Part shown: positions 16,335 through 25,124 of the stretch, piece after piece | Position numbering within the stretch: the first letter of the stretch is position 1 | How the letters are laid out: the number at the start of each line of letters is the position of its first letter | Source: Methylotenera_A sp031399315 | GTDB lineage: Bacteria > Pseudomonadota > Gammaproteobacteria > Burkholderiales > Methylophilaceae | Reading direction: 5' to 3' | Assembly: GCA_031399315.1 (NCBI GenBank) | Contig: JANNOS010000099.1 | Location: 1 to 30,646 of the forward strand | Length of the DNA: 30,646 bases | The notes under the pieces: model-generated | Told to the model about the DNA's origin: nothing | What the model saw: the letters and a program-made list of their open reading frames with translations, nothing else | Database searches by the model: none | Position numbers and translations under genes: made by a program

Positions 16335-16345
16335 TATTTTATAGT

Positions 16346-17794
16346 TTAATATGCGTCTTTACCAGAAAACACAGCTAGAGAACGTAACATAATCGTCAAA
16401 TCTAATCCAACAGACCAGTTATTGATATACTCAATATCAGATTCAACACGCTTAATCATCTGATCTAACTCTTTAGTCTCACCGCGGTAACCCCTTATCT
16501 GAGCCAAACCAGTAATACCTGGTTTGATATTATGTCGAGCATAATAATCGCTGACTCTTTTAGAATACACCTCATCATGCTGTAGTGCATGAGGCCTTGG
16601 TCCAACTAATGACATATCCCCAGTAAGCACGTTAAATAATTGTGGTAGCTCGTCTAAGCTGGTTTTACGTATAAATGCGCCCACTTTTGTAACGCGAGGA
16701 TCATTTTTTTCAGCCTGTTTAAGCGCTTCATTGTCGCCAACCTGCTGATCTACATACATACTTCTAAATTTCCAGATTCTAAATGTTTTACCATTCCAAC
16801 CTGCCCTGTATTGCCTAAAAAAAACGGGGCCTGAACTATCCAGCTTTATTGCAATAGCCACCACCAATAAAATCGGGCTAATCGCTAATAAAATTAGAGC
16901 CGAAAGTAACTTATCCTCTATAGACTTACCAAGTCGACTTACACCTGTGAGCGGAGTTTCAGATAGCGTTAAAACAGGGATGCCCGCAATCTCTCTTACA
17001 CTGTGGTTAATGAGTCTAAGTGAAAAAATATCAGGAATCCAATGAATAGAAACGTGCTTATCTAGCAAAACAAAATAAAGCTCTTCCAATACTTTAGAAG
17101 ACTCTAGGGGTGTCACTATGTATATAGTTGTGATTCCATGCGCATCAATTAGATCAGGCAACTCAGCTACCCTACCTAAATGTATAGTGCGGCTACTTTC
17201 ATATTGGTTAAGTTCTGATTTTTGTACTTTTCTAACGTGTTTGCTTTGCTCTTCATCAATAGAAACATTACCAATAACATGCTGGTTTAACCATGGATTT
17301 GCAGTGATTTTATGTTCTAAGTAGTTTGCAAGCGATCCCTGACCCACAATAATAACATTGTCAGCCACTTGTGCATGTTTGTTTAAGCTCTTAGTAATTA
17401 ACCTTACAAGCAGATGAACCGCACATTGGGCAAAGAAACCAAACAGATACAGATTCGTAATAAAAACACGTGAATATTCACCGGTCTGTTTTGTTAAAAA
17501 TCCCAACAAAAATAAAATTAAAAAACTAATTGACCAAGCATTAAATAAACTGAATAGCTTGTTTGATACATTTGTACTAGTACGGTATATGGCATAACGG
17601 TCATACATTACCGACACAAGACCCAACAAAATTAATAATAAAATTAAGTAGTCTTGGGTGAGTTGCCCAAGATTCATTTGGATAAAAAACCAAGCAACAC
17701 CTATGATGGCTAAACCATCCAAGAGTGGTTGCAACAGATTAGCAAGGCCTTTTCTGCGCTGCAGAATAGATCTTGATTGGGATCTAATTACCAT
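16346..17794 (-). CDS. epsB: Undecaprenyl-phosphate sugar phosphotransferase EpsB
   Basis: A 482-aa polyisoprenyl-phosphate hexose-1-phosphate transferase of the WbaP/WcaJ type. Four N-terminal transmembrane helices lie at about 20-135 and a CoA-binding-like Rossmann region at about 140-260 (NVIIVGQGSLANYL). A re-entrant hydrophobic helix lies at about 290-312. The catalytic bacterial-sugar-transferase domain follows, with KFRSMY, TSLDELPQLFNVLTGDMSLVGPRP and KPGITGLAQIRG. It starts EPS synthesis by transferring hexose-1-phosphate (glucose in relatives) from the UDP-sugar to undecaprenyl phosphate at the inner membrane. GalU nearby would supply UDP-glucose. Its start lies 10 nt after epsA. 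Confidence 0.95.
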   Translation of the reverse strand: MVIRSQSRSILQRRKGLANLLQPLLDGLAIIGVAWFFIQMNLGQLTQDYLILLLILLGLVSVMYDRYAIYRTSTNVSNKLFSLFNAWSISFLILFLLGFLTKQTGEYSRVFITNLYLFGFFAQCAVHLLVRLITKSLNKHAQVADNVIIVGQGSLANYLEHKITANPWLNQHVIGNVSIDEEQSKHVRKVQKSELNQYESSRTIHLGRVAELPDLIDAHGITTIYIVTPLESSKVLEELYFVLLDKHVSIHWIPDIFSLRLINHSVREIAGIPVLTLSETPLTGVSRLGKSIEDKLLSALILLAISPILLVVAIAIKLDSSGPVFFRQYRAGWNGKTFRIWKFRSMYVDQQVGDNEALKQAEKNDPRVTKVGAFIRKTSLDELPQLFNVLTGDMSLVGPRPHALQHDEVYSKRVSDYYARHNIKPGITGLAQIRGYRGETKELDQMIKRVESDIEYINNWSVGLDLTIMLRSLAVFSGKDAY

Positions 17795-17804
17795 ATTTAT
17801 TTAG

Positions 17805-18626
17805 TTATTCTAATCTTTGCGGAACATATTTAGCTACAGCTTGAGCACGACATGATACATCAAGTTTCTGAAAAATTCGTTTGAGATGATTTTTAACGGT
17901 GTTAGGACTAATTGTCAATATCATTCCTATCTCAAAATTTGTTTTACCTGTTTTAACCCAATGTAGAATTTCATGCTCACGCTCACTTAAGCCACCTAAC
18001 GGTAGCTCACCAATCATGTCATCTTGTTGGGTAGCTGGTTTTTCCATACTTTCTACACGACGCAACGCGGCGTCGATATGCGGCATCAGTAAGCCTAACA
18101 GAGAATGTTGCACTTGAAACTCGCGTGCTTTATCAAAAAACACATAAATGCAGTCATCTTTACCTCGTGAATCACGCACACCATATACCAGCAAAGAATT
18201 CATCTCAGCTAATTTACGTGTAAATGGTGTTGGTGACTGCGTATTAATTCCTTCAGCATCGAAAAAATTGATTCGATACCACCGTTCACCATTATCAAGC
18301 CAACGCTGATGAAGATTAGACATTAGGTAGGCAAATACACCAGGCGCATCGATTAACTTTTGAGTACGTATATCGTCAATATTTGAAGATACGTCAAAGT
18401 TCAAATCGCCAGTTGTAAAATCACCCCATGCTGCCACCAAGACATCATGCGGCAACACTTCACTTACACTTCCTTGCATCCATTTAAAAAAGTCCACATG
18501 CTTATTCACTGTAAACGATTTCTGAATTACCTTAAATACCTGTTCCCAATTTTGACTCTCTGAATTTATTTTCATACCAGTTCGCCTCTCACGATTAATA
18601 TCGTATTGATGCGAATACAGTTGCAT
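17805..18626 (-). CDS. epsA: LuxR-family transcriptional regulator EpsA
   Basis: A protein of about 273 aa. The C-terminal HTH is clear at about 213-270 (LSEREHEILHWVKTGKTN, ISPNTVKNHLKRIFQKLDV), a GerE/LuxR DNA-binding domain. The N-terminal part (HVDFFKWMQGSVSEVLPHDVLVAAWGDF) matches the sensor region of the XrtB/PEP-CTERM-associated EpsA family. The ATG at 18626 has AAAGGTGG 8 nt upstream. A GTG at 18638 would be too close to this site. An ATG at 18575 with GAGG 9 nt upstream is a realistic alternative that gives 256 aa. EpsA probably activates transcription of the eps operon, and perhaps its own. It is 10 nt upstream of epsB. Confidence 0.92.
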   Translation of the reverse strand: MQLYSHQYDINRERRTGMKINSESQNWEQVFKVIQKSFTVNKHVDFFKWMQGSVSEVLPHDVLVAAWGDFTTGDLNFDVSSNIDDIRTQKLIDAPGVFAYLMSNLHQRWLDNGERWYRINFFDAEGINTQSPTPFTRKLAEMNSLLVYGVRDSRGKDDCIYVFFDKAREFQVQHSLLGLLMPHIDAALRRVESMEKPATQQDDMIGELPLGGLSEREHEILHWVKTGKTNFEIGMILTISPNTVKNHLKRIFQKLDVSCRAQAVAKYVPQRLE

Positions 18627-18722
18627 TTTTGATACCACCTTTTATTTTTTATTTTTTACTAATTAAATCAATAAGTTATTTATATTTTATAAATTATGAC
18701 TGGTTGATCCACGCCCAAAGCT

Positions 18723-18747
18723 CGGCAGTGCTGTCGAAATTGTGACA
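18723..18747. promoter_or_regulatory. Dyad-rich stretch upstream of epsA (possible operator)
   Basis: CGGCAGTGCTGTCG (18723-18736) is an imperfect palindrome, and TGTC/GACA arms span 18732-18747. They lie about 100 bp upstream of epsA in the 171-bp hpt-epsA gap. Regulator binding is a guess. No clear -35/-10 pair was found downstream, where the sequence is A/T-only for long stretches. Confidence 0.2.
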
Positions 18748-18797
18748 CTTAGAACGTGAATCCTAATAAAAAAATCATTCGAAGACAATGACCAAAA

Positions 18798-19346
18798 TTA
18801 GGTACTTTTAAGCGCATAGATTACTGGTAAATTGCGCCACCACCCATGTATATCCATACCGCAACCGAATACATAGCGATTAGGCACTGTTAAACCAACG
18901 TAATCAGCCTGAATTGGTTTACTTAAACTGAGTTTTTTTTCTATTAACACCGCAGATTTAATTTCTTTTGCGCCAAATAGATGACATTCTTCAATAATTT
19001 TTTGTAAGGTGATACCTTCATCTAAGATGTCATCTAAGATCAACACGCTTCTATTTTTGATTGTTTCTTTTGGCTTAACAATCCATTTCAGCGTTTTGCC
19101 TTGCAAATCGCCTTGGTAGCGCGTTGCTTGCACGTAATCAAGCTCTAATGGAAACTTTAGTTGCGGCAGTAATTGACCAGTAAAATAAGCCGCTCCGCTC
19201 ATCACGCACAATACAAGCGGCATTTTTTCAATGTAATATTGGTTGAGTTGGATAGCTATTGACGAAATAGCCTGATTCACGGCCACTTCGTCATAGATAA
19301 TCTCTGCTTGCTGTAGGTATTGCTGAGGATTGACTAAATCAGTCAA
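18798..19346 (-). CDS. hpt: Hypoxanthine-guanine-type phosphoribosyltransferase
   Basis: A 182-aa purine salvage enzyme. The PRPP-binding motif VLILDDILDEGITL (D105, D106, then DEGIT 109-113) is typical of HGPRTs. VLCVMSGAAYFTGQLL earlier matches the pyrophosphate loop, and the C-terminal VPNRYVFGCGMD...WRNLP matches the purine-binding and hood segment. It converts hypoxanthine or guanine plus PRPP to IMP or GMP. The start is TTG at 19346, 7 nt after the galU stop. No ATG exists before the core, and no strong ribosome site is visible, so translation may depend on coupling to galU. It has no obvious part in EPS synthesis and probably marks a chromosomal neighbour retained in the operon. Confidence 0.87.
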   Translation of the reverse strand: MTDLVNPQQYLQQAEIIYDEVAVNQAISSIAIQLNQYYIEKMPLVLCVMSGAAYFTGQLLPQLKFPLELDYVQATRYQGDLQGKTLKWIVKPKETIKNRSVLILDDILDEGITLQKIIEECHLFGAKEIKSAVLIEKKLSLSKPIQADYVGLTVPNRYVFGCGMDIHGWWRNLPVIYALKST

Positions 19347-19353
19347 TTTGATG

Positions 19354-20223
19354 TTATTTCTGTAGACTATTTAAATATTGGCGAAAATCTTTTGAAATTT
19401 CTGGATGCTTTAGTGCAAACTCTACGTTCGCCTTCATAAAGCCGAGTTTGCCACCACAATCAAAGCGTTTTCCTGCAAAACGATACGCCATGACTTCCTC
19501 ATATTGCATTAAGTCAGCAATGCCATCTGTCAGTTGAATTTCGCCACCTTTACCAGGTTTTACTTTTTCCAACAGGTCAAAAATTCTTGGCGTAAGTACA
19601 TAACGTCCCACGACTGCCAATGTTGATGGCGCATCTGCTGGTTTTGGTTTTTCAACAATGCTATTTACTTTTAATAGGCCAGTTTCAATTGCCTTAGCGT
19701 CAACAATGCCATAACTACCTGTTTCTGAAGGCAGTACGTCCTCAACACCGAGCACAGAACACTGTTTGCGGGCGAAAACATCTACCATTTGTTTTGTAGC
19801 AGAGACATCTGCATCAATTAAATCATCAGCCAAAATCACTGAAAATGGTGAATCACCAACAACTGGTTTAGCACACAACACTGCGTGCCCAAGACCTAAA
19901 GCTTTTGGCTGCCGGATGTAAATACAAGAAACATGTGAAGGCAAAATGCCTCTTAATATCTCTAACAGCTCTTTTTTTCCACTAGCTTCTAACGAAGTTT
20001 CTAGTTCATTTGCAGTATCAAAGTGATCTTCAATGGAGCGTTTATTGCGTCCCGTAATAAATATAAGTTCCGTAGCGCCTGCTGCAATTGCCTCTTCTGC
20101 CGCATACTGAATAAGCGGTTTATCTACGATAGGTAGCATCTCTTTTGGACTGGCTTTAGTGGCTGGTAAAAACCTTGTACCTAAACCAGCCACAGGGAAC
20201 ACTGCTTTGGTGATTTTATTCAT
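19354..20223 (-). CDS. galU: UTP--glucose-1-phosphate uridylyltransferase
   Basis: A 289-aa cytoplasmic enzyme making UDP-glucose from UTP and glucose-1-phosphate. The nucleotide-binding AGLGTRFLPATKASPKEMLP (residues 12-31) is the GalU signature. The VDKPLIQYAAEEA, ALGLGHAVLCA, LADDLID, SYGIVDA and VEKPKP segments are all present. Length and ATG start fit the family. It begins 13 nt after the dehydratase stop and ends 7 nt before hpt. UDP-glucose is the expected donor for EpsB and for other sugars in the locus. Confidence 0.96.
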   Translation of the reverse strand: MNKITKAVFPVAGLGTRFLPATKASPKEMLPIVDKPLIQYAAEEAIAAGATELIFITGRNKRSIEDHFDTANELETSLEASGKKELLEILRGILPSHVSCIYIRQPKALGLGHAVLCAKPVVGDSPFSVILADDLIDADVSATKQMVDVFARKQCSVLGVEDVLPSETGSYGIVDAKAIETGLLKVNSIVEKPKPADAPSTLAVVGRYVLTPRIFDLLEKVKPGKGGEIQLTDGIADLMQYEEVMAYRFAGKRFDCGGKLGFMKANVEFALKHPEISKDFRQYLNSLQK

Positions 20224-20236
20224 GTTTTTTAATTTC

Positions 20237-22132
20237 TTAATGTATGGTGTTGGTTAATGAAGTGACGTTTGCAACAGGTGGCACAGTGCTACTTTCAGCA
20301 TACTCCTCCACCCAAAATACCAATTGTTTTTTTATCGCAATCTCATCTGCTATTTGACAAGACTCTACCCATTTTAATAGATTTTTCACCCAAAGTGAAT
20401 CGGCTTTTCGGGCTATTGCAATGCGTAATTTAGGGTGTGGCGTTGGCTGTGTTAATTCATCATCAGCCAACAACTCTTCATACAATTTCTCGCCTGGCCT
20501 CAACCCTGTATAGTTAATTTTAATTTCGTCTTGCTGAAAGCCTGATAAACGAATCATATCCTTTGCCAACTCAGCTATCTTAACAGGCTCACCCATATCT
20601 AACACAAAAATTTCTCCACTTTTACCCATCAGTCCTGCCTGCATGACCAACTGAGCTGCTTCTGGAATCGACATAAAAAAACGTGTAATTTCTGGATGCG
20701 TCACCGTCACTGGTCCGCCACTTGCAATTTGTTCACGGAATTTAGGGATCACACTGCCACTACTGCCTAACACGTTGCCAAAACGCACAATCACGAAATG
20801 TGTTTTTGATTTAGCACCACCTTGCAGGCTCTGGCAGACCATTTCAGCCAAACGCTTGCTGGCACCCATGACATTGGTTGGGTTAACCGCTTTATCAGTT
20901 GAAATTAAAACAAATTTTTCTACGCCAGCTTGCATGCTAGCACTTGCCATTACGTAGGTACCTATCACATTATTCGCTAACGCTTCCGCAACATTATGGG
21001 TTTCCATCAATGGGACGTGCTTATAAGCAGCCGCATGAAACACCACTTTAGGTTTGTACGCTGCCAACAAGCGCTTCACACGCAGCTCATTCTTTACGTC
21101 ACCTGTTACAAAAGTGAGCACTATGTCATGAAAATCCCGAAGTAACTCTTGCTCTAACTGATATAACGCATATTCAGAGACATCTAAGCAAACCAATTGT
21201 ACAGGCTTGTATTTCAGTACTTGCCTACACAACTCAGAACCAATCGAACCACCAGCGCCACTTACCATGACTACAGAATGCTCAATTAATTGTTGCAAAC
21301 CTTGATTATCTAAACTTACAGTTTCACGACCCAGTAAATCTTCAACTTCTACTTTACGAATCTGAGAAATACTCACTTTCCCACTCATCAAATCATCAAA
21401 AGCTGGCACCGTAAGTGCAGTCAACCCATTTGCATTTGCTAGCGACACGGCTTGACGACGTAATTGATGAGCCTGTGGTGGCAAGGCAATAATAATATTA
21501 CTAACCTCATATTTAGAAGCAATATCTGGCAGCTGCTCGATTTTGCCCAGCACACGTGTTCCCATCAGCAATCTACCTTGCATGGCTGAGTCATTATCTA
21601 GGAAACCAACAACGCGCCATTGCTCACTTCGGCTTAAATCTTTAAGCAATGCGACAGCCAAATCACCTGCACCTATTAAGATAACAGGTTCTCCACGTGA
21701 ATGTGTTGCGCCATAAAGTCGATACTCTTTCCATGCTCGATAAGCAAATCGGCTACCACCCATGAGTAAAATCAATAAAATTGGATCTAATATCAATACG
21801 GTTCTTGGCACTACAACTGGGGGATGAATCATTAACAATAATGCCGCCACTGCAATTGCACCTACTGTTACTGCTTTAATGATTCTTTTAAGATCTGGAA
21901 TGCTGGCAAATCGCCAAACACCTTGATATAAACCAAATAACACAAAAACAGCAGTTTGTACTGCAACCACCCAAAACACCGTTTCGTACAAATGGATATA
22001 AAAATTTTCGGGGATTTCAAAGTTAAATCGGAGAAAGAAACTTAACTCCCAAGCGACAAATGCGATAGTGACATCGTGAATAAATGCGCCAAAAGAACGC
22101 AGGTTTGATAAAAATTGCCAGTGGTTTTTCAT
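20237..22132 (-). CDS. Membrane-bound nucleotide-sugar 4,6-dehydratase (WbpM/PglF/CapD type)
   Basis: A 631-aa protein. Four N-terminal transmembrane helices (about 15-130) are followed by a CoA-binding-like domain with ILIGAGD (151-157). The C-terminal extended SDR domain follows, with G292-AGGSIGS299, FHAAAYKHVPLME and S411-TDK414-AVNPTNVMGASKR. The Met422 in place of the usual SDR Tyr is characteristic of WbpM/PglF dehydratases. It should convert UDP-GlcNAc to the UDP-4-keto-6-deoxy sugar, the entry to QuiNAc, FucNAc or bacillosamine. Its linked PglC-like transferase and the DegT aminotransferase further upstream fit that route. A 105-nt gap separates it from the upstream gene, and galU follows 13 nt downstream. 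Confidence 0.92.
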   Translation of the reverse strand: MKNHWQFLSNLRSFGAFIHDVTIAFVAWELSFFLRFNFEIPENFYIHLYETVFWVVAVQTAVFVLFGLYQGVWRFASIPDLKRIIKAVTVGAIAVAALLLMIHPPVVVPRTVLILDPILLILLMGGSRFAYRAWKEYRLYGATHSRGEPVILIGAGDLAVALLKDLSRSEQWRVVGFLDNDSAMQGRLLMGTRVLGKIEQLPDIASKYEVSNIIIALPPQAHQLRRQAVSLANANGLTALTVPAFDDLMSGKVSISQIRKVEVEDLLGRETVSLDNQGLQQLIEHSVVMVSGAGGSIGSELCRQVLKYKPVQLVCLDVSEYALYQLEQELLRDFHDIVLTFVTGDVKNELRVKRLLAAYKPKVVFHAAAYKHVPLMETHNVAEALANNVIGTYVMASASMQAGVEKFVLISTDKAVNPTNVMGASKRLAEMVCQSLQGGAKSKTHFVIVRFGNVLGSSGSVIPKFREQIASGGPVTVTHPEITRFFMSIPEAAQLVMQAGLMGKSGEIFVLDMGEPVKIAELAKDMIRLSGFQQDEIKINYTGLRPGEKLYEELLADDELTQPTPHPKLRIAIARKADSLWVKNLLKWVESCQIADEIAIKKQLVFWVEEYAESSTVPPVANVTSLTNTIH

Positions 22133-22237
22133 TTATTTGGTTATTAGCTTTAATAATTAACAGCTTAAATTTAAGTTCTATTGTAGTTTTTAGTGGTTCT
22201 TGAATCAATTCATATAATTAAGCAACAAAAACAAATA

Positions 22238-22801
22238 TTAATGTTTAATGCCATCTTTCCGCATTACTTTTAAGAAAGTCAGACAAATGACTTTCAAATC
22301 CATTATGAACGATTGATTATTCATATACTCAACATCCAGCTTCACTTTTTCTGGAATCGGCAACTCATCGCGCCCATTAATCTGCGCCCAACCAGTTAAA
22401 CCAGGCATTAATCTATCAACTCCGTATTGCGTACGCAAAGCAATCAAATCATCCTGATTAAACAGCGCTGGCCTTGGTCCAACAAAACTCATATCACCCT
22501 TCAATATACTCCAGAGTTGCGGCAACTCATCCAAACTGGATTGGCGCAAGAAGGAACCCACGGGGGTTAAAAATTGATTAGGGTCTGGCAAAAGATGTGT
22601 CGCAACCGCTGGTGTGTCTACTCGCATAGTACGGAATTTAGGCATTTTAAATAACTTATTTTCTCGTCCAACACGGTCTGACCAATATAAAATAGGACCA
22701 GTTGAAGTTAGTCTCACCGCCAAAGAAACCAATAGAAATGGCAACATAAAAGCCAACCCGGCTATCACCGCCAAACACAAATCAAATAATTGCTTAATCA
22801 T
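22238..22801 (-). CDS. Initiating sugar-1-phosphate transferase (PglC/WcaJ-like, short form)
   Basis: A 187-aa protein from the ATG at 22801, two nt after the upstream GT4 stop. A GTG 12 codons earlier would overlap that gene and adds nothing conserved. One N-terminal membrane (re-entrant) helix (about 5-30) is followed by the catalytic domain: KFRTM, SLDELPQLWSILKGDMSFVGPRPALF, PGLTGWAQINGRDELP and DVEYMNNQSF. It is the minimal PglC-type unit, without the four-helix N-terminal region of EpsB. It transfers a sugar-1-phosphate, probably an N-acetylated 6-deoxy sugar given the adjacent dehydratase, to undecaprenyl phosphate. It gives the locus a second initiating transferase. Confidence 0.93.
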   Translation of the reverse strand: MIKQLFDLCLAVIAGLAFMLPFLLVSLAVRLTSTGPILYWSDRVGRENKLFKMPKFRTMRVDTPAVATHLLPDPNQFLTPVGSFLRQSSLDELPQLWSILKGDMSFVGPRPALFNQDDLIALRTQYGVDRLMPGLTGWAQINGRDELPIPEKVKLDVEYMNNQSFIMDLKVICLTFLKVMRKDGIKH

Positions 22802-22803
22802 TT

Positions 22804-23943
22804 TTAATGTATATTTTTGTGGTAAAAGTTTATCCACGCTTGGGTTATTATTTTACTATCGAATTCCTTAACCGCCCTCACCCTTGCCTGTTCACCAAAT
22901 TTTAGTCTCATAGTCTTATTTATCATCATTTGTTCCATGCAACCTTTAATCATATTAATATCATGCGGCTCATGCAATAGTCCTGTTTTACCTTCGATGA
23001 CAGTATCAACAAGACCGTAAATCCTTGACACTATAGCTGGAATACCAACAGCAGCGGCTTCAACAATCACGGAGCCAAATCCTTCACGATAACTAGGCAA
23101 ACATAACACATCAGCTGCAGCCATATATAACTCTGGCATATCAGTGTACCCAACTAAATGCACATTTAGGATGTTGCTTCCAGAAACTCTGATGATTTCG
23201 ACTTGCATATTCTGCTCATCTGGACCTACAAAAAACAAATAGATATTCCCAGTAGTCAAACGACTAAAAGCCTGCGCTAAATCCAAGACTCCTTTATCTT
23301 TAGTTAGGCGGCCTAGAAACAAAAAAACTACTGAATCTTCTGTAATATTAAGCTGTTTTCTTATTTGTGTCCTTCCCTGTTGATTCGGTTTAAATCGGTT
23401 GACATCAACACCAGAAATAGACCCTTTTCTAAAGACATACGACTTCTCAGGGTTTATAACTTTTTCAGTTATCAAAAAATCCCGTTGAGAAGGGCTATCC
23501 ACAATATTGTGGGTAGAAAATAAGGCGATAAGCCGATCAAACTGTTTTAATAAAAATCGTTTGATGCCTGTTTTAGTTACCCAGACTTGCCCCGTAAAAC
23601 TATGCACCCGCAACGGCACTCTAACAATCCAAGCCGCAAACATTGCCAATAATCCAGCTTTTGGTGTAACAGAATGTACCGATGCAAATCTTTTTTTATA
23701 AAAAATTTGTGTTAATTTAACCAATGAACACAAATCTGAAAATAGACTAATCTCGCGCGCAATTTCCATTGGTACAACTGTTGCCTTAATATCTAGCTCA
23801 TTCAAAAAATTAGGGTTGTTTGTATTAACAATAACCGTCACATCGTAAATATCTGTCAATGCACGCAGATGATTCAATAAAAACGCACGCACTGCAAACT
23901 CTGCGGTAAGGACAAAGCAAATCTTTTTTTTAGATTCAAACAT
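22804..23943 (-). CDS. Glycosyltransferase family 4
   Basis: A 379-aa GT-B enzyme. The N-terminal domain opens with ICFVLTAEFAVRAFLLNHLRAL, and HSVTPKAGLLAMFAA is the acceptor-side loop. The C-terminal donor domain contains FLFLGRLTKDKGV, NVHLVGYTDMPELYMAAADVLCLPS and REGFGSVIVEAAAVGIP, which is the EX7E motif of retaining GT4 enzymes. The family often adds the second sugar to an undecaprenyl-PP-linked acceptor (PglA/WbpL-adjacent types). That fits its position 2 nt before the PglC-like gene. Donor unknown. Confidence 0.93.
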   Translation of the reverse strand: MFESKKKICFVLTAEFAVRAFLLNHLRALTDIYDVTVIVNTNNPNFLNELDIKATVVPMEIAREISLFSDLCSLVKLTQIFYKKRFASVHSVTPKAGLLAMFAAWIVRVPLRVHSFTGQVWVTKTGIKRFLLKQFDRLIALFSTHNIVDSPSQRDFLITEKVINPEKSYVFRKGSISGVDVNRFKPNQQGRTQIRKQLNITEDSVVFLFLGRLTKDKGVLDLAQAFSRLTTGNIYLFFVGPDEQNMQVEIIRVSGSNILNVHLVGYTDMPELYMAAADVLCLPSYREGFGSVIVEAAAVGIPAIVSRIYGLVDTVIEGKTGLLHEPHDINMIKGCMEQMMINKTMRLKFGEQARVRAVKEFDSKIITQAWINFYHKNIH

Positions 23944-23953
23944 TAAAAATTAA

Positions 23954-25102
23954 TCAGTTATTTTTATTAACAAAATTGACAAATTCAACAATATTTTTTG
24001 GGGAAACTTCTAAAAACTTTTCCTGTATTTTTTTATTTTTATTCGGCTTTAAAGTTATTTTCTTTACCAACTGAAGATAAGTGAAAAATAATATATTCAA
24101 TACTAAATAAACTATTGAGTTAAATGACTCATGCTGTTGAAGTGCTTTTCTTCGCCTGACAGGCTCCATAGAGTTTTTTAAATTGAAAATGGTCCATGCA
24201 TACGCCCACATACCGCTATAGTTGATTTTATAAGCTTCATAAAAATTGGGATATAAATCTCTGGCAACCAGAAATGTATCTAAAACAAAGCTCACTGTCT
24301 TTGGAAAGCCAGATGGAATACTTGTATGTATTTGATATTCACTTTGCTCATTAATAAATTTGTCTATTTCGGTCAATCCAGCATTTTTTTTCTTATTTTT
24401 TTTATTAAATGTAGTGCCAGAATTAGATTTTGGTGAATGCCCGTTTGCGGTAAGCGCCTCTCCAATGTTTATTGCATACTCGCGATAGACAGGTAGTGTA
24501 AACAGCATAAACTCATCAGGATTTGTTGTTTGATGATACTTTCCAGTTTCTTTTTTTATTTCATCAAAAACTTTTCTATGCGTTGCAGAGTGATAGGTAT
24601 TTGGCATAGCAGAATTGAGAAGCAAGCCTTTTTGTAACATTCGCGCTAATTGCTTTCTAAGATTTATTTCAGTCGGCTCACAAACTTCTGCTACACGTTC
24701 TAATTGAGGCTCTTTGTTATCAGATGGCCATATATAGCCGTGTCTAGGCCATGTATATAAATCGCTGGGATGTGTATCAATAATATTACAAAACCTATCA
24801 ATCGCGTTAGGCATTATCCCATCGTCATCCCCAATAATAATGATGTAATCGCCTTTTGCATGCGAAACCCCAAAATTAAAATTATCTGTCATTGATAATC
24901 TTTGCATGGTGTTCACATATTTTAACCTGGCATCATTAAAGCTATCGAACACTTTCTTAGTATGATCTTGACTAAAATTATCACTAACAATAACTTCATA
25001 CTCTTGTAGCGCTTGATCCAATGCAGTTTTTATCGTGTATTCAAGTGTTTCAGCACGTTCACGAGTTGGAATAATGACACTTATTTTAATAAGGTTTGAC
25101 AT
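23954..25102 (-). CDS. Glycosyltransferase family 2
   Basis: A 382-aa GT-A enzyme: ISVIIPTRERAETLEYTI at the start, VSDNFSQD nucleotide site, and IIIIGDDDGIMP with the DDD metal motif. The middle and C-terminal parts are Lys/Asn-rich (NKKNKKKN; KPNKNKKIQEK), and the gene has long A/T runs. It looks more AT-rich than its neighbours, which may mark a separately acquired gene. One hydrophobic stretch at about 335-350 suggests membrane contact. It starts 22 nt after the flippase and ends 10 nt before the GT4 gene. Linkage specificity unknown. Confidence 0.9.
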   Translation of the reverse strand: MSNLIKISVIIPTRERAETLEYTIKTALDQALQEYEVIVSDNFSQDHTKKVFDSFNDARLKYVNTMQRLSMTDNFNFGVSHAKGDYIIIIGDDDGIMPNAIDRFCNIIDTHPSDLYTWPRHGYIWPSDNKEPQLERVAEVCEPTEINLRKQLARMLQKGLLLNSAMPNTYHSATHRKVFDEIKKETGKYHQTTNPDEFMLFTLPVYREYAINIGEALTANGHSPKSNSGTTFNKKNKKKNAGLTEIDKFINEQSEYQIHTSIPSGFPKTVSFVLDTFLVARDLYPNFYEAYKINYSGMWAYAWTIFNLKNSMEPVRRRKALQQHESFNSIVYLVLNILFFTYLQLVKKITLKPNKNKKIQEKFLEVSPKNIVEFVNFVNKNN

Positions 25103-25124
25103 TAACTTTCTTTTCTATTCTGAG

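Noticed and set aside
16048..16345. Sigma-54 promoter in the epsB-epsE gap
   Set aside because: No GG-N10-GC element with proper flanks was found on the minus strand.
18627..18638. GTG start for EpsA at 18638
   Set aside because: The AAAGGTGG ribosome site overlaps this codon and is well spaced for the ATG at 18626.
22023..22208. Minus-strand 61-codon frame across the dehydratase start
   Set aside because: Overlaps the conserved N-terminus of the dehydratase in another frame. Its composition is typical of AT-rich spurious frames.
22802..22837. GTG start of the PglC-like transferase
   Set aside because: It lies inside the end of the GT4 gene. The ATG at 22801, 2 nt after that stop, fits the minimal PglC length.
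23954..25102. Phase-variable homopolymer tract in the AT-rich GT2 gene
   Set aside because: A runs are present in the Lys-rich part but are short and interrupted, and the frame is intact. No evidence for slippage.
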